Positions 58,031 to 64,000 of a DNA stretch of 64,000 nucleotides are shown piece by piece. Source of the DNA: Coenobita brevimanus (Eukaryota; Arthropoda; Malacostraca; Decapoda; Coenobitidae); assembly GCA_032717465.1 (NCBI GenBank), contig CM064669.1, positions 46,675,343 through 46,739,342 of the forward strand. Reading direction: 5' to 3'. Every line of letters begins with the position of its first letter. The stretch's first letter is position 1. The notes beneath the pieces were generated by a model that was not told the DNA's origin, did no database searches, and saw only the letters and a list, made by a program, of their open reading frames with translations. A program made the translations under genes and the position numbers.

Positions 58031-58625
58031 ACGTAAAACAGACGAAAGATAAAAGTCTGACCATCTGAAAATACAAGACTAAAAGGGAGGGTGAATTTTC
58101 CAAGTACAAGGTTATGCCATGTTCTCTCGCCCGGCCGCCCTGTCTTTGGGCTGGTGCTCTGATCTTCCCTCGAGTGGCTTGGTTATCTCGGTTGGTTGCA
58201 TCTTGGAGCGGGGACAGTTTGCTCTGGGACATCACGAGGAGAGGAAGACGGAGAACGAGAGGGAAGGATATAAAATGAAGGTGAATTGTAAGCAAGCATA
58301 CTCTCCCCCGAAAGTATCCGAACGTTGTAAGCACCGTGCTTTTTGAAATATGTGGCCGAAGAATCTGGGAACAGCTCTCCCATCTTGTTTCTCTGCCAAC
58401 GAGGGTTACTGCACTAAGAACCTGCGCAATGGCTTCAGAATGAGTTACTTCCCATTCAGACACACCAACCATTTCTCGATGACAGGTTACGTTGTGCTCA
58501 TTTTCACATCCATTGCATCCAGGTTCAGAGCCCGCCGTGACTATCCAACTATTCCTATTCTGCCCTCCTTACTCATCCGTCGCCATAGAGTTGAATACAC
58601 TTCCCAAATTGCTGAGAAAAACAGA
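58031..58625. other. Mixed sequence, no gene recognised
   Basis: About 590 bp of ordinary composition ending directly at a (GGAT)n array. The + frame at 58350-58649 (99 codons) shows no domain I know. The junction with (GGAT)n could mean the 3' end of a retroelement, but I cannot support that further. Confidence 0.45.
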
Positions 58626-58745
58626 AGGTATGGATGGATGGATGGATGAATGGATGGATGGGTGGGTGGGTGGATGGATGGATGAATGGGTGGACGGATG
58701 GATGAATGGATGAATGGATGGATGGATGGATGGATGGATAGATAT
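58626..58745 (+). repeat. (GGAT)n array
   Basis: ATGGATGGATGG with GGGT and GAAT variants. Confidence 0.94.
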
Positions 58746-59340
58746 AGATAGACTGTTACTTGTTTGATAGACACACAGACAGACCAGCAGGACAAAGGAA
58801 CAGATAGATGGACTGAAATATATATACACAAACATCAATGGACAGACATACAGAGATACAGACCGACATATAGCAGAGACGAATAGGGAGACAGGGTAGT
58901 GCTCCTGAATAAATAGAAAGGTAAAATGATAGGCAGATAAATGGCTGACAGAAATGATAGATAATTGAATAGATCCATACTAAAGACAGACTGGTTTAAA
59001 TCACTTATACATGGAAAGAGTACAGTAACTGAGGTAGATATGAAAATGGCTAAAAAGGATCGGTAGATAGGCAGAAACATAGACAGACAAACACACGAGC
59101 ACACAGGTAAATGCAGGTAAGTCTCTCCGTACACATTTTCACGGTCATTAATGTAATCGGGTGAGTAGGAATGCAATCGCACGTTATCGGTGTTTTGCGA
59201 TGGCTTTTACGGGCGTGGACGTGAGTGTAGCGACCGGCCATAATGCATTAGGATAAGTGGCTGCCGACCAGGTGAGGTAGAGATCAGTTGAGGGCAGGTG
59301 AGGTAAGCTTTTTTCCCTCTTCATTTTTTGTCTCTGTATA
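58746..59340. other. AGACAGAT-rich degenerate stretch and spacer
   Basis: Scattered GATAGACAGAC, CAGACATACAG and AGATAGG words to about 59110, then ordinary sequence. No gene. Confidence 0.55.
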
Positions 59341-59363
59341 CATTCTCTCTCTCTCTCTCTTTC

Positions 59364-59430
<67 letters not shown>

Positions 59431-59432
59431 CT
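59341..59432 (+). repeat. Compound (CT)n(GT)n(GA)n
   Basis: (CT)n 59344-59361, (GT)n about 59368-59413, (GA)n to 59431. A further (GA)n run lies at 59570-59598. Confidence 0.95.
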
Positions 59433-59565
59433 CCAATACAAGTCTATATGCCAGAGTGAGTGAATCCGTCCACTTCAAAAAAAGGGAGAGATAGAGAAAA
59501 AAAAAGGGAAAGGGGAGTGCTAAACCCTTGCTGCCATCATACTCAAAACAGCACACTCGACCGAC

Positions 59566-59601
<36 letters not shown>

Positions 59602-59704
59602 TTAATTTTTCACCTCTTCCACTTTTCCCCTCCCTCTGCTGGCTAATACTCCTAGACTGAGAGAGGCTTAGTATGTTTTCCTACCCAAGGACGATTCTCT
59701 TTGA

Positions 59705-59850
59705 TATAATGTGTCAGAATGGAACGTGGAATAGTAGTGGAAGTGGAATAGTAGACGCAATGAAGGAGTAGACGCAGTGGAATAGTAGACTCGGTGGAAT
59801 AGTGGACGCAATGGAATGGTGGACGCAGTGGAGTAGTAATAGTGTATAGT
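59705..59850 (+). repeat. 18-bp GTGGAATAGTAGACGCAA minisatellite
   Basis: About seven units of 15-18 bp, consensus GTGGAATAGTAGACGCAA with A/G changes. Confidence 0.88.
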
Positions 59851-60008
59851 ACAGGAACTTTTGTACTTGACTGTACCCTAAAAGTTTTATTCTTGTAGGG
59901 TTCAAAGACATTACCAGAGTAATAGGACAAAGTATTGAGAAGAAAAGAGGGACTATAGGAGCAAAACAGAGAAAACTTTGAGAGTGAGCAGATAGACTGG
60001 TTGTAAAA

Positions 60009-60122
60009 GAGAGCTTAGAATGATGGGCCCAGGAGAGCTTAGAATGATGACCCCAGGAGAGCTTAGAATGATGACCCCAGGAGAGCTTAGAATGATGGAC
60101 CCAGTAGAGCTTAGAATGATGG
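60009..60122 (+). repeat. 24-bp minisatellite, five units
   Basis: Units of exactly 24 bp built from GAGAGCTTAGAATGATG plus a 7-bp variable end (GGCCCAG, ACCCCAG, GACCCAG). Units 2 and 3 look identical. A minus-strand frame reads PIILSS repeats because 24 is a multiple of three. Not a gene. Confidence 0.95.
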
Positions 60123-60175
60123 GTCCCTCTCCAAGTATTGAGATAGGAGTAGAGTGACGTACAAGCTGCTCTAGA

Positions 60176-60460
60176 CGATTTAATCCCTTCAACCCGATGA
60201 CGTATTCTTCATTTCATTCTCCTTGCCGATCAGACGGTTTGATGCAGGTTACGAGGGGCCTCTACCGGTGAAATGGTTAATACATGTTCCGCCTAACCCC
60301 TCCTGCTCGAAAACTCAATCCCCAGTCGAATAAAAATCGTCTGGAGAGGGAAGGAATTAAAAAAGGTCGCCGGGCTGATGTGATTTAGTCTTTCACTGCG
60401 GCTGGTGGGCTTGGGTACTTTATTCGTGCAATCACCAGACGATTTTGTTCAGCTGAAAGA
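60176..60460. repeat. Cluster of dispersed motif copies
   Basis: TTTAATCCCTTCAACCCGAT (60178), CGATCAGACGGTTTGATG (60227), GAATAAAAATCGTCTGGAG (60328-60346) and ACCAGACGATTTTGTTCAGC (60434-60453). The same motif occurs in both orientations within 250 bp. Confidence 0.7.
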
Positions 60461-60490
60461 AATCGTAGCTCTTAAATTATCTCTTGTGAC

Positions 60491-60708
60491 CTATTTTTCC
60501 GCTCTATCCACTTTAATTTGGCCTAAAATAATCATCTCCCCATCTTCAATGCTGAGTTGCAGTAGTAGATCAACACTATAATATCATACCAGTTACAAAG
60601 AAGTGCTATGGACAGGATTGCAGAGCCGTAGTATTTCTTCTTATGTCATTGCGCTACATAAACTAAAAGGAGGAATATCTGGGCCAAATTAAAGTGAAAG
60701 GACTACAG
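60491..60708 (-). mobile_element. MITE-like family B, copy 6
   Basis: Left end TCCACTTTAATTTGGCCTAA. Right end GGGCCAAATTAAAGTGAAAG. The two are near-perfect inverted repeats of about 18 bp. Internal GCAGAGCCGTAGTATTTCTT matches copy 5. Reverse orientation relative to copies 1-4. Confidence 0.88.
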
Positions 60709-61199
60709 TACCCCCTGAAATTATATTTACGTTAAGATGTCATGTAGTGACAGGAGAGGTAAAGAATAGTATGGGACTATTTTTATTTGTCTTGGAAATA
60801 TTAACAAGTCTCTCACACGGACGAGTATAAGTCCCGGGTAGCTACCTCCCTGTCTCGCTATCTGTCTCTCTCTCTCAAATTGCCGAGCCCTTCTCCCGTC
60901 ACCTGTCTCCTCAGAGGCCTGTCTACTTCTCTCTTGCCTCTTCTGTGGCTAATCTCCGTCTGAGCTCTCTTTCCTAAATTCTGGTGTAGCAGGGGTGTGT
61001 CACGTGTGTTCCTCGTGGATGGAAAGTTCTCGCAGCCTGTGTGTGAGCATGTGTGTATGTGTGTATATGGCCACTAGACGCTGTCGTGTGCCTATCAAGC
61101 ATTCCTCGCATCAGAGTGTGTAAGCATGTTTAGCACTGCTCGATTCTCGCAGACACAACACCTCTCATCATCTGACTCCCTGCTTCTATCTATCTATTT
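60709..61199. other. Mixed spacer, no gene
   Basis: Ordinary composition with short TC and TG runs (60863-60880, 61040-61070) and CTAT repeats at 61185-61215. No gene recognised. Confidence 0.5.
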
Positions 61200-63240
61200 A
61201 TCTATCTATCTATATAATATGTAGTTCTACATACTGCTCGGCCGCGCAAAAATGGCGTACCATCGACATTTAATAGTCATAACATATTAATATATATTAT
61301 ATACACATTATAATGAACTTGTAAGCTAATTAAGTGAAATACATAATAATGTAAAAGTAACATAATTGTATGAATATTGTATACATATATTATTCATAGT
61401 AAATAGTGATTATTCAGTAATATTACATTTTAAATAAGTTGTATACATATTTGAATAAATGCAATGGTTGTTGTATAACACTTTGTAAGACGTGCATGTA
61501 CAATAGACGTACGTATATAATTGTGCAATGGTAATACTGCTAGGTTATACATTACATATTTGAGTTATCACTTTAGTAATGTCTAATATTTCACCTAACT
61601 TGTATGATGATACTGGTAATACAGAATTGTGCTATAATTGTATGACTTATAATATTGTACTAACATTGTGGTACTACATAATTGTAACATTTTATGAATT
61701 GTTACAAAATATTGTGTTAATGCATAATTGTGTTGGCCTTATAATTGTAGTTACATTTTGTTAATGCAACTATTACATAAGTGTCTTGGCCTTATAATTG
61801 TAGTTAAAGTTACATAAAAGTTACATCTTGTTAATGCAACTGTTAATTGGCAAAGTGTAACATAATGCAATCGTTTGTCGTTACATAATTGTTACATATC
61901 GTTTGTAGTTACATAATTGTAGCAAGTGTAACATAATGCAATCGTTTGTCGTTACATAATTGTTACATATCGTTTGTAGTTACATAATTGTAATAAGTGT
62001 AACATAATGCAATCGCTTGTCGTTACATAATTGTTACATATCGTTTGTAAGTACTTTATTGTAGTTAAAGTTACATAAAAGTTACATCTTGTTAATGCAA
62101 CTGTTACATAAATTGGTACATATTGTTTGTAGTTACATAATTATAATAAGTGTAACATAATGCAATCGTTTGTCGTTACATAATTGTTACATATCGTTTG
62201 TAGGTACATAATTGTAGTTAGTGTAACATAATGCAATTGTTTGTCATTACATAATTGTTACATATCGTTTGTAGTTACATAATTGTAATAATTGCAGTCC
62301 TAACATATGCTGCGGTCGATGATAGTGATGATGTGTCATGCCACTTGTTTGTGGAGACAACAATTTGCTTTTTTGTTTGTAGTTTATGTGGTATTTTGGC
62401 ATATGTAGTAACACTTACACTTATTTTCATTTGTTTGTTATGTGATCTTACTCGATTTCTCTTTTTTTCTGTTTTACTTTTCTTTCTTTCTTTTTTTTTT
62501 TTTTTTTTGTATGTATTGATTTTCTATAGTTTGTTTTTCTTTGCTTGTGTACGCTTTTGCCATGTTCATGGTTGCATAATTACTGGCTAATTTCCTTGGG
62601 ATACTTTTTTAAAGTTTAGTTTATATTGCACAGATACTACTGAAAATGATATTATATAGTCCCATATTTTGTTATTTTATATAAAAAATATATATATATA
62701 CACTATATACAGTATTAACTATACACACTGACTTGTTGTTCACTTGTACCTATCGTGGGTAATATGTGTGTCAGCACTGTGTGGAAATCATTGTCTTCAC
62801 GATTGTGTTGAAGATGTTCACTCTTGCTAACGGCATTTGTGTTGGCCATTTTTTTTTTTTTTTCTAGTTTACCTTGTAACTTAATTTATATGTTTCCACT
62901 AGGTAGCTTTAATTAATAAATGTTAAATACAGTTCTTTTAATCGCTCACTGAGTAACTGTGATGGTATATTTTCTTTATTACTTTGTAGATGTAATAATG
63001 TATAGTTGTATGTATGAAACACGTATTTTATGTAGGTATAAATGGTAACACTCGTTGACAGTAAATAAATGTTATAATAAATGAATGAATATATACAGTG
63101 TAGAATATTTATTGTTGGTGCAAGTATTTAATGATTGAATTATGAAGATAATTGAAGTAGGTATGTGTATTTAAGCTGTAACCATACAACACGTTTTATA
63201 TGTTTGTGCAGAAGCTTATTGTCTATCACTGTGTATTGTA
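61200..63240 (+). other. 2 kb AT-rich region without genes
   Basis: A sharp change to AT-rich, C-poor + strand sequence, with TTGTA, TTACATAA and TAATATT words and without long dinucleotide arrays apart from short T and TA runs (62486-62507, 62685-62700). AATAAA hexamers occur near 62914, 63064 and 63077. It could be an untranslated exon, an attachment-type region or a separate satellite. No coding frame beyond 111 low-complexity codons. Confidence 0.6.
61796..62290 (+). repeat. Nested tandem repeat with 71-bp unit
   Basis: A 71-bp unit begins AACATAATGCAATCGTTTGT near 61859, 61930, 62001, 62155 and 62225. A separate segment (TAGTTAAAGTTACATAAAAG then GTTACATCTTGTTAATGCAA) appears before each run, at about 61801 and 62062. 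So the pattern is [segment + 71-bp units] twice. Confidence 0.9.
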
Positions 63241-64000
63241 TGAACGAAGTAACTATGTAACTCACTAATTTTTACCGTGGTGGGAAATGGTGTGAGTGGT
63301 GTTGCACGTGGTGATAGCGTTGTCCTTCGCGGGTTGATTGGCGTGCTGTCATCTCAGCACATGGTGACGTCGGCTTCCCACACTGGTAGCTGTGGTGAGT
63401 GAATGAGTAGCGATGAGTAACTTGAGTGAAGACGGGTGAGTAAGATGAGTTGTGAATATGGACTTGGTGTTTTGCTGCGTGTCTTGACCTCTTCACACCT
63501 GCGTAAGCGGTGGGGGTTGGGTGGATGTAGCAGAGAGAGGAGGGTGAGGTCTGGTGGTTTATGAGTTGTGAGTCGTCTCTCACTCTTCGTTTGTTTGTTT
63601 GTTTGTTTGTTTTTTGTTTTGTTTTTTCTTTCTTTCTTGATGTATTCTTGGTCCTTTTTTCTTGTGATTTACTCGCTGTAGGATGAAGACTGCCGCTACT
63701 TGTAGGTGCGTGTAGATTATACAGACGACTCGTAGAGTTGTTACTTGTAGTTGATTGTAGATGGTTGTAGTTCGCTGATTCGTCGTAGAAATTGCAATAT
63801 TGTATCAATATTTTGTTAAACTACTTGCAAGGCGTCGTGTGATCTCTTGACCTCTGCATCAGCATGATGATCTGGGAGACGGAGGGGGCTGATTGGAGAG
63901 AAGTGTCAGGAGCTGGTTGTGTTGTTGGTTGAGAGAGAGATATTCTTGTTTTCAAGCTTGATATTTTGTAGGAATTTAATGTTGATTCGTAGACGAGGTT
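63241..64000. other. Low-repeat terminal segment, no gene recognised
   Basis: G/T-rich + strand of ordinary complexity with (GTTT)n at 63589-63620. The 178-codon minus-strand frame (63808-63272) is rich in Ser, His, Thr and Lys and lacks a domain I recognise. It may be chance or part of a transcript that continues beyond the window. Confidence 0.45.

Noticed and set aside
60009..60122. Repeat protein with PIILSS units
   Set aside because: It arises from a 24-bp minisatellite. The surrounding frame is short and lacks any other feature.
61200..63240. Nuclear copy of mitochondrial DNA
   Set aside because: AT-rich composition alone suggested it, but no mitochondrial protein frame or rRNA/tRNA-like stretch was recognisable.
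63272..63808. 178-codon minus-strand frame as a gene
   Set aside because: Biased Ser/His/Thr/Lys composition, no domain, no start context or splice evidence. Kept only as a possible transcribed region.

Overview
The window looks like intergenic DNA from an arthropod, most likely a decapod crustacean. This is inferred from an extreme density of (GA)n, (CA)n and (TA)n microsatellites, long polypurine/polypyrimidine tracts, CCTAA/CCCTA-like arrays, tRNA-derived SINEs, LINE fragments and many MITE-like inverted-repeat elements. No database search was possible. I found no intact protein-coding gene. Nearly every long open frame is low-complexity translation of a repeat. The only protein-like remnants are one decayed gene inside a terminal-inverted-repeat element (13009-13926) and two fragments of the C-terminal end of a LINE reverse transcriptase (about 19105-19272 and 42018-42290).

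Layout. 1-12.5 kb: minisatellites, a 0.6 kb and a 0.5 kb pyrimidine tract, a 3.3 kb purine tract (3166-6500), a second purine tract followed by a pyrimidine tract (7785-9640), a TGAY tetranucleotide array, a 19-bp minisatellite with higher-order order, and a TGACCTTGACC-type dispersed element. 12.5-16.9 kb: a nest of unrelated mobile elements whose edges nearly all coincide with (TA)n arrays: a 1.8 kb TIR element, a 190-bp inverted repeat, a 406-bp foldback element, a tRNA-type SINE and two further retroelement-like segments. 17-24.4 kb: a 20-bp minisatellite, a tandem array of an ATAAAATCGTC motif, LINE debris, and a pyrimidine tract followed by a purine tract. 24.4-25.7 kb: another nest with two tRNA-type SINEs. 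25.7-36.1 kb: purine tracts, GGTGA and CATC arrays, and several mobile elements. 36.15-38.17 kb: CCTAA/CCCTA-like pentamer-rich DNA with two MITEs inside it. 38.2-49.9 kb: pyrimidine and purine tracts plus MITEs. 50.1-50.8 kb: a roughly 700-bp imperfect palindrome. 51-61 kb: degenerate satellites, SINEs and minisatellites. 61.2-63.24 kb: AT-rich DNA with a 71-bp nested tandem repeat. 63.24-64 kb: low-repeat DNA without a recognisable gene.

Two MITE-like families were assembled by comparing copies inside the window. Family A is about 200 bp with about 45-bp terminal inverted repeats and has five copies, all between 30.2 and 44.3 kb. Family B is about 200-240 bp with ends like CACTTTAACTTGGCC and has six copies across the whole window. 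SINE-like families with two or three copies, and a short dispersed motif (consensus close to CCAGACGATTTTATTC), recur throughout. There is no gene network to describe; the elements interact as insertions into, or expansions from, simple repeats. The best candidate for something undescribed is the 1.8 kb TIR element at 12619-14449, which carries a degenerate member of an unnamed multicopy arthropod protein family.
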